DNA of 64,000 nucleotides from Gammaproteobacteria bacterium (GCA_016182845.1 JACPFT010000001.1:124001-188000), one strand, 5' to 3'; positions 41,494-49,808 are shown, numbered from the stretch's first letter. Numbers and translations are program-made. The notes: generated by a model from the letters alone, not told the origin.

Positions 41494-42201
41494 ATGCGCC
41501 TGGAAATACATTGCGAGGACCGCGTCGGTATCACCCTGGAGATCCTCGCCATCGTGGTGCGTCATGGCATCAACCTCAGCGGCGTGGAGATCGGCCATGA
41601 GCGGGTCTACTTGCGTATGCACGAAATCGATCCGGACGAGGCGGCGCGGCTGAATGCCGAGATCGCCCGTATCCCCGGGGTCAGCGGCGTGGCGCCCGTG
41701 GCCCTGATGCCCACGGAGCGCCAGCATTTCGCCTTGGATACCTTGATCGACGCCCTGCCGGACCCGGTCCTGTCGGTGGACGGACAGGGCAGGGTGCGCG
41801 TGGCCAATGCCGCCGCCCGGCGCCTGGCGGAGCGGTCCGGCAAGAGCCTGATGGGTAAGGCAGTCCTGGAGCTCCTGCCGGATCTGGAGGTTCTGGCCCT
41901 GGGTTGGCGCCAGCGCAAGCGCCTGGCGGGCAAAGCCGTTCAGGTCGGCGCACAGCATTTCCACGCGGAAGTCCTGCCGCTGGGCGACGAGGCGGGCCTG
42001 GGCGCCGTGCTCTGGCTGAAACCGGAATCCGGCCTGCTGCCGCTGGCGGCCTCCTTGAGCGAATGCCGGGAGGAGGCGGAGGGCATGCTGCTGCGCCGTC
42101 TCTATCAAGAAACCCCCAGCACGCGCCGCCTCGCCGAGCGCCTGGGCGTGTCCCATACCACCGTGGCGCGCAAGCTGCGTGCCTATGGCATTTCGCTGTA
42201 A
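41494..42201 (+). CDS. TyrR-like regulator lacking the AAA+ domain
   Basis: A 235-residue protein aligning with both ends of TyrR (about 510 residues in E. coli) but missing the middle. The N-terminal ACT domain begins MRLEIHCEDRVGITLEILA (E. coli: MRLEVFCEDRLGLTRELLD). A PAS domain (about residues 75-180) has LIDALPDPVLSVDGQGRV, and the Fis-like helix-turn-helix is LYQETPSTRRLAERLGVSHT. No Walker A, GAFTGA or other sigma-54 activator motif exists. It should sense aromatic amino acids and bind TyrR-type boxes without an ATPase motor. It sits between phhA and hpd and a TyrR-type box follows it, so it is probably the local regulator. Confidence 0.88.
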   Translation: MRLEIHCEDRVGITLEILAIVVRHGINLSGVEIGHERVYLRMHEIDPDEAARLNAEIARIPGVSGVAPVALMPTERQHFALDTLIDALPDPVLSVDGQGRVRVANAAARRLAERSGKSLMGKAVLELLPDLEVLALGWRQRKRLAGKAVQVGAQHFHAEVLPLGDEAGLGAVLWLKPESGLLPLAASLSECREEAEGMLLRRLYQETPSTRRLAERLGVSHTTVARKLRAYGISL

Positions 42202-42264
42202 CAAAACTGTTCCAGTTGCTCACCGGGCAACGCCGAAAATGCGCGCAGAATCAGGCTTTTACGC

Positions 42265-42282
42265 TGTTGCAAAATTGTTACA
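42265..42282 (+). promoter_or_regulatory. TyrR-type box upstream of hpd
   Basis: TGTTGCAAAATTGTTACA has the TyrR-box layout TGTAAA-N6-TTTACA, with the essential TGT and ACA ends exact. It overlaps a candidate -35 TTGTTA (42275-42280) whose -10 would be near 42297 (TATGAA). Confidence 0.6.
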
Positions 42283-42317
42283 AATCAAGCTAACATTATG
42301 AAATACAAAGACTTTAT

Positions 42318-42331
42318 TTGATCTGCATCAA
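42318..42331 (+). promoter_or_regulatory. Perfect FNR-type box in the hpd leader
   Basis: TTGATCTGCATCAA matches the FNR consensus TTGAT-N4-ATCAA at all ten defined positions. It lies 59 bases before the hpd ATG and, if the promoter at 42275-42302 is right, just downstream of the start site, a repressing position. Confidence 0.65.
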
Positions 42332-42389
42332 AGGCTACCATGGGCGGATCAGGGGCATGCCCTGGGTATCCTTTCCATTCGGAGTCGCC

Positions 42390-43466
42390 ATGAATCACTT
42401 CAACGCCAGCATCAGCAACCCCCTCGGAACCGATGGTTTCGAGTTCGTCGAGTACACCGCTCCGGATGCCGAAGGCCTCAACAAACTGCGCCAGCTGTTC
42501 CTGACCCTGGGCTTCACGGAAATCGCCAAGCACCGTTCCAAGAACGTCAGCCTGTTCCGCCAGGGCGATATCAACTTCATCCTGAACGGCGAGCCGAACT
42601 GCCCGGCCGCCGATTTCGCCAAGGTCCACGGCCCCTCCGCTTGCGCCATGGCCTGGCGCGTCCAGGATGCCGCCAAGGCCTATGAATACGCCCTGTCCAA
42701 GGGCGCCAAGCCCTTCGAGCGCACTATCGGCTTCATGGAGCTGAACATCCCGGGCGTGCAGGGCATCGGCGGTTCGGCCCTGTATTTCATCGACCGCTAT
42801 GGCGACAAGACGGTATACGACGTGGACTTCCTGCCCCTGGAAGGCGTGGACCAGCACCCGGTCGGCGTCGGTCTCAAGCTCATCGACCATCTGACCCACA
42901 ACGTCATGCGCGGCAATATGAAGACCTGGGCGGACTTCTACGAGTCCATCGCCAACTTCCGCGAGATCCGCTATTTCGACATCGAAGGCAAGCTGACCGG
43001 CCTCGTGTCCAAGGCCATGACCGGTCCCTGCGGCAAGATCCGTATCCCGATCAACGAATCCTCCGACGACAAGAGCCAGATCGAGGAATTCCTGCGCCAG
43101 TACAACGGTGAAGGCATCCAGCACATCGCCCTGTCCACCGAGAACATCTACGAAACCGTGGAAGCCCTGTACGCCCGTGGCGTGCGCCTGCTGGACACTC
43201 CGGACACGTATTACGCCAAGGTCGAGACCCGCGTGCCCAACCACGGCGAGGATCTGGAGCGTCTGCACAAGAACAAAATCCTGATCGACGGCGCCCCGGT
43301 CGAGGGTATCCTGTTGCAGATCTTTACCGAGACCGTCATCGGGCCGGTGTTCTTCGAAATCATTCAGCGCAAGGGCAATGAAGGCTTCGGCGAGGGCAAC
43401 TTCAAGGCCTTGTTCGAGTCCATCGAGGAAGACCAGATCCGCCGTGGCGTGCTGAGCGCGGAATAA
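42390..43466 (+). CDS. hpd: 4-hydroxyphenylpyruvate dioxygenase
   Basis: A 358-residue iron dioxygenase of the vicinal oxygen chelate fold that converts 4-hydroxyphenylpyruvate to homogentisate. Iron-ligand regions are VGLKLIDHLTHNV (His), GIQHIALSTENIYE (His) and VFFEIIQRKGNEGFGEGNFK (Glu), plus the family C-terminal helix ALFESIEEDQIRRGVL. ATG at 42390 has GGAG upstream and matches the family N-terminus. It needs O2, which fits the FNR box in front. Confidence 0.97.
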   Translation: MNHFNASISNPLGTDGFEFVEYTAPDAEGLNKLRQLFLTLGFTEIAKHRSKNVSLFRQGDINFILNGEPNCPAADFAKVHGPSACAMAWRVQDAAKAYEYALSKGAKPFERTIGFMELNIPGVQGIGGSALYFIDRYGDKTVYDVDFLPLEGVDQHPVGVGLKLIDHLTHNVMRGNMKTWADFYESIANFREIRYFDIEGKLTGLVSKAMTGPCGKIRIPINESSDDKSQIEEFLRQYNGEGIQHIALSTENIYETVEALYARGVRLLDTPDTYYAKVETRVPNHGEDLERLHKNKILIDGAPVEGILLQIFTETVIGPVFFEIIQRKGNEGFGEGNFKALFESIEEDQIRRGVLSAE

Positions 43467-43479
43467 GACGAGTTGGGAT

Positions 43480-43524
43480 AATCCGTTCGACCCCTTCGAC
43501 AAGCTCAGGGCGAACGGATTTTTA
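43480..43524 (+). terminator. Repeat-derived hairpin between hpd and hmgA
   Basis: AATCCGTTCG (43480-43489) pairs with CGAACGGATT (43511-43520) and a T-run follows. The loop carries CCCTTCGACAAGCTCAGGG, the core of a dispersed repeat seen again after hmgA and, inverted, near 62118. It may attenuate transcription into hmgA. Confidence 0.6.
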
Positions 43525-43541
43525 GCCTATAAGGATTTGTC

Positions 43542-44675
43542 ATGCGTAAGTGGATGAGTTTCCCGCACAAAGAGGGCAAGGTTTCGCGCCAGGCCCATGC
43601 GGATTTTCCGCCGGAAGGTATTTATGAGCGTGAAGTGGGCCGCGCCGGCTTTTTCGGCCCGGCCACGCACATGCACCACAGCCACGCTCCCACCGGCTGG
43701 TCGAGCTGGGAAGGCCCGCTGCGGCCGCGTGCCTTCGATCTGAATGAGCTGGACAAGGTGACTAGCTCGCCCTGGTCCGCGCCCACGGTCTTGCACAATG
43801 CCCATTGCCAGTTCCGGATCTGGACCCTGGACCAGAAGATGGACTACCTGGCGCGCAACGGCGACGGCGACGACCTCCTGTTCGTCCACGAGGGCGCCGG
43901 CGAGCTGTTCTGCGATTACGGCCATATGAGCATCCGCGACGGCGACTACGTGGTGATCCCGCGCGCTACGTCCTGGCGCATCGAGCCGGCCGTCAGCATG
44001 ACCATGCTGCTCATCGAAGCCACCAACGGCTCTTACCAACTGCCGGAAAAGGGCCTGGTGGGCCCGCACGCCATCTTCGACGAGGCCATGCTGGACGTGC
44101 CTGCCCTCGACGAGGCCTTCAAGGCCCAGCAGGGCGAAGTGGAAACCCGCGTGGTGATCAAGCGCCGTGGCGCACTGTCCACCGTGACCTATCCCTTCAA
44201 CCCGCTGGACGCCATCGGCTGGCATGGCAATCACTCGGTGGCGCGCATCAACTGGCGCGATATCCGCCCGCTGATGAGCCACCGCTACCATCTGCCGCCC
44301 TCGGCCCATACGACCTTCGTCGCCGAGCGTTTCGTGGTCTGCACCTTCGTGCCGCGCCCCATCGAATCCGATCCGGGCGCCTTGAAGGTGCCCTTCTACC
44401 ACAACAACGACGATTACGACGAAGTGCTGTTCTACCATGCCGGGGACTTCTTCAGCCGCGATAACATCAAGGCTGGCATGATCACCTTCCATCCCAGCGG
44501 CTTCACCCACGGCCCCCATCCCAAGGCTTTCGCCGCAGGCCAGGCCTATGCCAAGAAATTCACCGACGAAGTGGCGGTGATGATCGACACCCGCGATGCC
44601 CTGGAAGTGGGTGAGCAGCTCGGCAAGGTGGAATGGACCGGTTATGTGGACAGCTGGAAGCCGAAGACGGCGTGA
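43542..44675 (+). CDS. hmgA: Homogentisate 1,2-dioxygenase
   Basis: A 377-residue cupin-fold iron enzyme that opens homogentisate to maleylacetoacetate. Motifs include HMHHSHAPTGW, LLFVHEGAGELFCDYG, EVLFYHAGDFFSR (Glu and His ligands) and FHPSGFTHGPHP. It is shorter than the roughly 430-residue enzymes of eukaryotes and many bacteria. Since start, stop and all motif regions are intact, I read this as the compact bacterial branch, not a truncation. It lies between hpd and fahA. Confidence 0.93.
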   Translation: MRKWMSFPHKEGKVSRQAHADFPPEGIYEREVGRAGFFGPATHMHHSHAPTGWSSWEGPLRPRAFDLNELDKVTSSPWSAPTVLHNAHCQFRIWTLDQKMDYLARNGDGDDLLFVHEGAGELFCDYGHMSIRDGDYVVIPRATSWRIEPAVSMTMLLIEATNGSYQLPEKGLVGPHAIFDEAMLDVPALDEAFKAQQGEVETRVVIKRRGALSTVTYPFNPLDAIGWHGNHSVARINWRDIRPLMSHRYHLPPSAHTTFVAERFVVCTFVPRPIESDPGALKVPFYHNNDDYDEVLFYHAGDFFSRDNIKAGMITFHPSGFTHGPHPKAFAAGQAYAKKFTDEVAVMIDTRDALEVGEQLGKVEWTGYVDSWKPKTA

Positions 44676-44685
44676 GCATTGAGAG

Positions 44686-44833
44686 CCCTTCGATATGGCC
44701 GCTACGCGGCCTACTCAGGGCGAACGGTTGTTAATGACCCTTCGATGCGGCCGCTGCGCGGCCTACTCAGGGCGAACGGTTGTTTCCTCCGTTCGTGGTG
44801 AGCAGCGCGCAGCGCGTATCGAACCATGAACGG
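44686..44833. repeat. Tandem 47-base repeat plus an inverted arm between hmgA and fahA
   Basis: Two 47-base units (44686-44732 and 44738-44784) differ at three positions. Each contains a GGCCGC / GCGGCC hairpin between CCCTTCGAT and TCAGGGCGAACGG. A related inverted arm from CCGTTCG to GAACGG (44789-44833) follows and reaches to 10 bases before the fahA start. Confidence 0.8.
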
Positions 44834-44842
44834 ATACGACGA

Positions 44843-45865
44843 ATGAAATTTGCGACTTACCAGAACGGAACCCGCGACGGCCAGCTGATGGTGGTCAGCC
44901 GCGATCTCACCAAGGCCGTGGCCGTACCGGAAATCGCCGGCACGCTGCAGGCCGTGCTCGACAACTGGGAGGCCCTGGCACCCAAGCTCCAGCAGGTTTA
45001 CGAGCGCCTGAACGGCGAGGGCTATGCCAGTGCCGTGGCTTTCGACGAGGAGCAGTGCCACTCCCCGCTGCCGCGCGCCTACCAGTGGGCCGACGGATCC
45101 GCCTATATCAACCACGTGGAACTGGTGCGCAAGGCCCGCGGCGCGGACGTGCCGCCGGATTTCTACGAGAACCCGCTGATGTACCAGGGCGGCTCCGACG
45201 CCTTCCTGCCGCCGCGCGCGGCCAACCGCCTGGATTCGGAGGACTGGGGCATAGACTTCGAGGCCGAGGTGGCCGTGGTCACCGGCGATCTGCCCATGGG
45301 CTCCGATCTGGTCGAATGCGAAAAGGCCATCCGCTTGGTCATGTTGGTCAACGACACTTCCTTGCGCAATCTCATCCCGGGCGAGCTGGCCAAGGGCTTC
45401 GGCTTCTTCCAGTCCAAGCCGGCCTCGGCCTTCTCGCCGGTGGCGGTGACCCCGGACGAGCTGGGCGATGCCTGGAAGGACGGCAAGGTGCATCTGCCCC
45501 TGCTGGTCCAGCTGAACGGCGAGGCCTTCGGCAAGGCCAATGCCGGCGTGGATATGACCTTCAATTTCCCGCGCCTGGTGGCCCATGTGGCCAAGACCCG
45601 CGAACTGTCCGCCGGCTCCATCATCGGCTCCGGCACGGTGTCGAACCGGGGCGAGGACGGCGGTCCCGGCCGTCCGGTCGCGGCCGGGGGCCTGGGCTAT
45701 TCCTGCCTGGCGGAAGTGCGCACCGTGGAGACCATTCTGAACGGCAAGGCCACGACGCCCTTTATGCGCTTTGGCGATCGCGTGCGCATCGAGATGCTCG
45801 ATGCCGCCGGCCAGAGCGTGTTCGGCGCCATCGACCAGGTGATCGCTCGCTACAACGAGGCCTGA
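44843..45865 (+). CDS. fahA: Fumarylacetoacetase (FAH family)
   Basis: A 340-residue hydrolase that splits fumarylacetoacetate into fumarate and acetoacetate. FAH-fold metal-ligand motifs are FEAEVAVVTGDL, LVNDTSLRNLIP, GFFQSKPASAFSPVAV and SAGSIIGSGTVSN. The N-terminus MKFATYQNGTRDGQLMVVS is typical of the bacterial type. The ATG at 44843 lacks a strong ribosome site, as the upstream DNA is repeat sequence. Confidence 0.94.
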   Translation: MKFATYQNGTRDGQLMVVSRDLTKAVAVPEIAGTLQAVLDNWEALAPKLQQVYERLNGEGYASAVAFDEEQCHSPLPRAYQWADGSAYINHVELVRKARGADVPPDFYENPLMYQGGSDAFLPPRAANRLDSEDWGIDFEAEVAVVTGDLPMGSDLVECEKAIRLVMLVNDTSLRNLIPGELAKGFGFFQSKPASAFSPVAVTPDELGDAWKDGKVHLPLLVQLNGEAFGKANAGVDMTFNFPRLVAHVAKTRELSAGSIIGSGTVSNRGEDGGPGRPVAAGGLGYSCLAEVRTVETILNGKATTPFMRFGDRVRIEMLDAAGQSVFGAIDQVIARYNEA

Positions 45866-45881
45866 GCCCGTTCCGCCTGAT

Positions 45882-45920
45882 AAAATCCGCCCCATGCCTG
45901 GCATCGGGCGGATTTTTTTT
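45882..45920 (+). terminator. Terminator of fahA
   Basis: Perfect 11-bp stem AAAATCCGCCC / GGGCGGATTTT with a long loop and a run of eight T. Confidence 0.88.
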
Positions 45921-45961
45921 GCCTGCCCGTGGTCATAGGCGCACAACGACAAGGAAGCATC

Positions 45962-46603
45962 ATGCTGAAACTCTATAGCTACTGGCGCTCCAGCGCCTCC
46001 TACCGGGCGCGCATCGCCCTGCATCTCAAGGAGCTGCCCTTCGAGACCCTGCCGGTCCATCTGCTGAAAGACGGCGGCGAGCAGCACAAGGCTGAATACC
46101 GGGCGGTGAACCCGCAAGGCTTCGTGCCCTGTCTGGTGGACGGCGAGCTGGTGCTCAATCAGTCCCTGGCCATCGTCGAGTATCTGGACGAGGCCTATCC
46201 GGCCAAGCCCTTGCTGCCTACCAATCCGGCCCTGCGCGCCAAGGCCCGGGCCATGGCTTATGTCCTGGCCTGCGACACCCATCCCATGAACAATCTCAAG
46301 GTGCTCAAGTACTTGAGCGGCGAACTCGGGGTGAGCGACGAGCAGAAATCCGCCTGGATCCAGCACTGGATCGCCGAGGGTCTCAAGCCGCTGGAGCAGA
46401 TGCTGGCCGCCACGGCCGGGCGTTTCAGCATCGGCGATGCCCCGGGTCTCGTCGATACCTGTATTCCGCCGCTGATCTATAGCGCCGAGCGCTTCGGTTG
46501 CGACTTGTCGGCCTATCCGATCGTGATGCGCATCCAGGCGAATCTGCTGGAACTGCCGGCGGTCCAGGCCGCCCACCCGCAGAACCAGCCGGATGCGGCC
46601 TAA
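45962..46603 (+). CDS. maiA: Maleylacetoacetate isomerase (zeta-class GST)
   Basis: A 213-residue glutathione-dependent isomerase of maleylacetoacetate. The zeta signature LYSYWRSSASYRARIALHLK with its Ser-Ser-x-Ser motif is present, then VNPQGFVPCLVDG and LNQSLAIVEYLDE of the thioredoxin fold, and an all-helical C-terminal half. It completes tyrosine degradation. It is read after a strong terminator, so it must have its own promoter or rely on read-through. Confidence 0.95.
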   Translation: MLKLYSYWRSSASYRARIALHLKELPFETLPVHLLKDGGEQHKAEYRAVNPQGFVPCLVDGELVLNQSLAIVEYLDEAYPAKPLLPTNPALRAKARAMAYVLACDTHPMNNLKVLKYLSGELGVSDEQKSAWIQHWIAEGLKPLEQMLAATAGRFSIGDAPGLVDTCIPPLIYSAERFGCDLSAYPIVMRIQANLLELPAVQAAHPQNQPDAA

Positions 46604-46685
46604 ACGTCACGGATTTCCGCCGCATGACGGCTTTGGGTATACTGCCCGCCTTTGTTTGCCTACCTCGCACAGGGACTTACGCACG

Positions 46686-48110
46686 ATGCGCTTTTCGACT
46701 CGCCCCGTACTCAGCTGCCTGGCGCTGAGCCTGGCCTGCGCCGGCCTGGCCCAGGCCGCGCCTTACACTATCACCAACCTCGGTACCCTGGGCGGCAAGC
46801 AGAGCTATGCGGCGGCCCTGAACGAAGACGGCCTGGTGGTCGGTCATTCCAGCGGCCCCAAGAAGGCCGGCCAGGACAACGAGGACGTTTTGGAGTACTC
46901 GGCACGCGCCTTCCTCTTCAATGGCACGACCATGGGACAGCTGGGCGCCGTGGGTCACCTGGGGTTGATCGTCAATCACGTCAAGGACAGCGACGGCAAC
47001 ATCACCAGCACGACCACGGATGTGCCGAACAGCTTTGCCAACGGCGTGAACCGGAATGGGCTTGTCGTCGGTTATGGCATCGTCGATGCCGATCCCAGCG
47101 ACATCACGATCAAGGCCGAGAACCGTCCCTTCATCTTCAGCGGCGATACGCTGACGAACTTCGGCTTGCCGCCCGACGAAGACAGCACGGGAGCCATCGC
47201 GGAGGCGGTGAACGACGACAATCTCGTAGTCGGCCGCACGGTCGTGCGCAAGATCAAGCTGGACAGCAGCGGCAATCCGGTCTTGGACTCCAACGGCGAC
47301 CCGGTCAAGGAGTCCTTCGATCGGGCCTTCACCTACGATGTGGCAACCCAGGACTGGGACATCCTGCCGGTCTTCGATACTGATCCGACTCGCGGCGCCT
47401 TCGGTCTGGCCATCAACAACGAGGGCGTGGTGACCGGTTCGGCGGGCAAGCTGATCGATAATGTCGGCTTTACCCGCGCCTACCGCTGGAATCCGGGCGA
47501 CGAAGCCCTGACCGATCTGGGGGATTTCGGCGGCAAGTCTTCCTACCCCCATGACATCAACGAGGCCGGGCATATCGTCGGTTATTCGCTGACTGACCAG
47601 TTCGATGCGACGACGGGGCGCATCATCCTTCAGGGCTTCATCAGCGTCCCGGGCGCCACCAGCCTGACCAATCTGGGCTTTTTGTCCAGTGCAAAGAAAA
47701 GCTCCGAGGCCTTCGGCATCAACGACAATGGCCAGGTAGTTGGCGAGGCGGGTGTGGAAACCCTGCTGACCGCCGGCACCTTCTTGGATCTGAACCATGC
47801 CTTTCTGTCCCAGCTCGAATCGGGTACTCGGGTTATGCGCGACTTGAATGGCATGCTGTCCTGCGAGGATCAGAAGAAGTGGGTCCTGTCCCGCGCCGTG
47901 GACATCAACAACAAAGGGCAGATCGCCGGCATCGGCGTCATCGATGGCCAGGTGCGCGCCTTCCTGCTGAATCCGCCGGCAGGTAGCACCAGCGGCACCG
48001 TGGTGAGCTGTCCTGCGCCGGAAGTCCCAGGCGACAGCGGTGGCGGTGGTAGCCTGGGCTTCGGCCTGGCAGCCTTGCTGGCTAGTCTCGGCCTGACGCG
48101 TCGCCGCTGA
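46686..48110 (+). CDS. Exported HAF-repeat protein with GlyGly-CTERM anchor
   Basis: A 474-residue protein. The signal peptide ends GLAQA (residues 1-24). The body has repeated HAF-type units of the form LGTLGG...A.ALNEDGLVVG, seen again as NGVNRNGLVVGYG, AINNEGVVTG, DINEAGHIVGYS, GINDNGQVVGEA and DINNKGQIAGIG, probably a beta-propeller-like fold. The C-terminus is a Gly-rich stretch (SGGGGSLGFG), a hydrophobic segment and Arg residues, the GlyGly-CTERM signal that rhombosortases cut. Surface display or type II secretion is inferred; function unknown. The C-terminus abuts a strong terminator. Confidence 0.85.
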   Translation: MRFSTRPVLSCLALSLACAGLAQAAPYTITNLGTLGGKQSYAAALNEDGLVVGHSSGPKKAGQDNEDVLEYSARAFLFNGTTMGQLGAVGHLGLIVNHVKDSDGNITSTTTDVPNSFANGVNRNGLVVGYGIVDADPSDITIKAENRPFIFSGDTLTNFGLPPDEDSTGAIAEAVNDDNLVVGRTVVRKIKLDSSGNPVLDSNGDPVKESFDRAFTYDVATQDWDILPVFDTDPTRGAFGLAINNEGVVTGSAGKLIDNVGFTRAYRWNPGDEALTDLGDFGGKSSYPHDINEAGHIVGYSLTDQFDATTGRIILQGFISVPGATSLTNLGFLSSAKKSSEAFGINDNGQVVGEAGVETLLTAGTFLDLNHAFLSQLESGTRVMRDLNGMLSCEDQKKWVLSRAVDINNKGQIAGIGVIDGQVRAFLLNPPAGSTSGTVVSCPAPEVPGDSGGGGSLGFGLAALLASLGLTRRR

Positions 48111-48119
48111 GGCCGCGCC

Positions 48120-48152
48120 AAAAAGAAGCCCCGCAGAGCGGGGCTTCTTTTT
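48120..48152. terminator. Terminator between the HAF gene and ETF-QO
   Basis: Perfect 15-bp stem AAAAAGAAGCCCCGC / GCGGGGCTTCTTTTT with an AGA loop; symmetrical, serving both convergent genes. Confidence 0.9.
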
Positions 48153-48161
48153 GTCTGGCAT

Positions 48162-49808
48162 TCACATATTCGGGTAGTTCGGCCCGCCGCCGCCCTCCGG
48201 CGCCACCCAGACGATGTTCTGGGTCGGGTCCTTGATGTCGCAGGTCTTGCAGTGCACGCAGTTCTGCGCGTTGATCTGCAGGCGCGGGTTAGTGTCCTGA
48301 TCGACGATCTCGTACACGCCCGCCGGGCAATAGCGCTGGGCCGGTTCGGCGTACTGCGCCCAGTTCACCGTGATGGGCACTTGCGCATCCTTCAGGGTGA
48401 GATGGCAGGGCTGATCTTCCTCGTGATTGGTGTTGGAGATGAACACCGAGGACAGCTTGTCGAAGGACACCACGCCATCCGGCTTTGGATAGGCGATCTT
48501 CTGGCACTGGGCCGCCGGCTTGAGCATCTCGTGATCGGGCTTGGGCACGCGCAAGGTGAAGGGCAGCTTGCCCTTGAATAAGAGCTGGTCCACGCCGGTG
48601 AACAGCACGCCACCCACCATGCCCCATTTGTGGAAGGCGGGGTAGGTATTGCGCGCGGCATAGAGCTCCTCGTACACCCAGGAGTCGCGGTAGGCGGCCT
48701 CGTAGGCCTGCAAGTCCTCGCGACCTTCCGAGCCGTTCTTGAGCGCGGCGTAGATCGTCTCGGCGGCCAGCATGCCCGATTTCATGGCGGTGTGGCTGCC
48801 CTTGATCTTGGGCAGGTTGAGGAAGCCGGCTTCGCAGCCGACCAGGACTCCGCCCGGGAAGCTCAGCTTGGGCACGGACTGGTAGCCGCCCTCGTTGAGG
48901 GCGCGGGCGCCGTAGGCGATGCGCCGGCCGCCTTCCAGGTAGCCGCGGATGGCCGGGTGGGTCTTGAAGCGCTGGAACTCGTCGAAGGGCGAGAGCCAGG
49001 GGTTCTCGTAGGCGAGGCCGATAACGAAGCCGATGGCCACCTGGTTGTTTTCCAGGTGGTACATGAAGGAGCCGCCGTAAGTGGCGGAGTCCAGGGGCCA
49101 GCCGGCGCTGTGCAGGACCAGGCCTTGCTTGTGTTTCTCCGGCGGAACTTCCCAGAGCTCCTTGATGCCGATGCCATAGTGCTGGGGATCGGCATCGCCG
49201 CGCAGGGCGAACTGCTCCATCAACTGCTTGCCGAGCTGGCCGCGGCAGCCTTCCGCGAAGATCGTGTACTTGGCATGGAGCTCATAGCCGGCCTGAAAGC
49301 CGGACTTGTGCTCGCCGTCACGTCCCACGCCCATGTCGCCGGTGGCGATGCCCTTGACCGAGCCGTCCTCGTGGTACAGCACCTCGGTGGCGGCGAAGCC
49401 GGGGAAGAGCTGCACGTCCATGGCCTCGGCCTGTTCTGCCAGCCAGCGGCACAAGTTCCCTAGGGAAATAATGTAGTTGCCGTGGTTCTGCTGCTGGGGG
49501 ATGAGCAGGCTGGTGGGCCAGGACAGGGAGCCGGTTTCCGACAGGAACAGGAATTTCTCCTCGCTCACCGGCGTATTAAGCGGTGCGCCACGTTCCTTCC
49601 AGTCCGGGAAGAGCTCGTTCAGGGCGCGGGGCTCGAACACCGCGCCGGACAGGATGTGGGCGCCCACTTCCGAGCCTTTCTCCACGACGCAGACGCTGAC
49701 GTCATGGCCTTGCTCGGCGGCCAACTGGCGCAGCCGGATCGCACTGGCCAGGCCAGAGGGGCCGGCTCCCACGATCACGACATCAAATTCCATCGCTTCC
49801 CGTTCCAC
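48162..49808 (-). CDS. Electron-transfer flavoprotein-ubiquinone oxidoreductase
   Basis: A 548-residue membrane-associated flavoprotein that moves electrons from ETF to ubiquinone. FAD motif VVIVGAGPSGLASAIRL and the quinone region GGVLVGCEAGFLNLPKIKG are visible. The C-terminal 4Fe-4S site is NCVHCKTCDIKDPTQNI. GTG at 49808 is chosen because AAGGAG lies 7 bases upstream and family members carry a few residues before MEFDVVIVGAG; the longer frame to 49946 lacks such support. It is divergent from etfBA. Confidence 0.95.
   Translation of the reverse strand: MEREAMEFDVVIVGAGPSGLASAIRLRQLAAEQGHDVSVCVVEKGSEVGAHILSGAVFEPRALNELFPDWKERGAPLNTPVSEEKFLFLSETGSLSWPTSLLIPQQQNHGNYIISLGNLCRWLAEQAEAMDVQLFPGFAATEVLYHEDGSVKGIATGDMGVGRDGEHKSGFQAGYELHAKYTIFAEGCRGQLGKQLMEQFALRGDADPQHYGIGIKELWEVPPEKHKQGLVLHSAGWPLDSATYGGSFMYHLENNQVAIGFVIGLAYENPWLSPFDEFQRFKTHPAIRGYLEGGRRIAYGARALNEGGYQSVPKLSFPGGVLVGCEAGFLNLPKIKGSHTAMKSGMLAAETIYAALKNGSEGREDLQAYEAAYRDSWVYEELYAARNTYPAFHKWGMVGGVLFTGVDQLLFKGKLPFTLRVPKPDHEMLKPAAQCQKIAYPKPDGVVSFDKLSSVFISNTNHEEDQPCHLTLKDAQVPITVNWAQYAEPAQRYCPAGVYEIVDQDTNPRLQINAQNCVHCKTCDIKDPTQNIVWVAPEGGGGPNYPNM

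Noticed and set aside
41494-42201. The regulator as a TyrR pseudogene with the AAA+ part lost to a frameshift
   Set aside because: The frame is uninterrupted, ACT, PAS and HTH parts are well conserved, and no AAA+ remnant exists in any frame nearby.
43480-43524. DNA-uptake sequence of Neisseria or Pasteurella type
   Set aside because: The core CCCTTCGACAAGCTCAGGG does not match known uptake words; it fits a dispersed palindromic repeat.
43542-44675. Truncation or frameshift in hmgA because it is only 377 residues
   Set aside because: Start, stop and all iron-ligand regions are in one frame, and flanking DNA has no leftover homologous sequence; a compact family branch explains the length.
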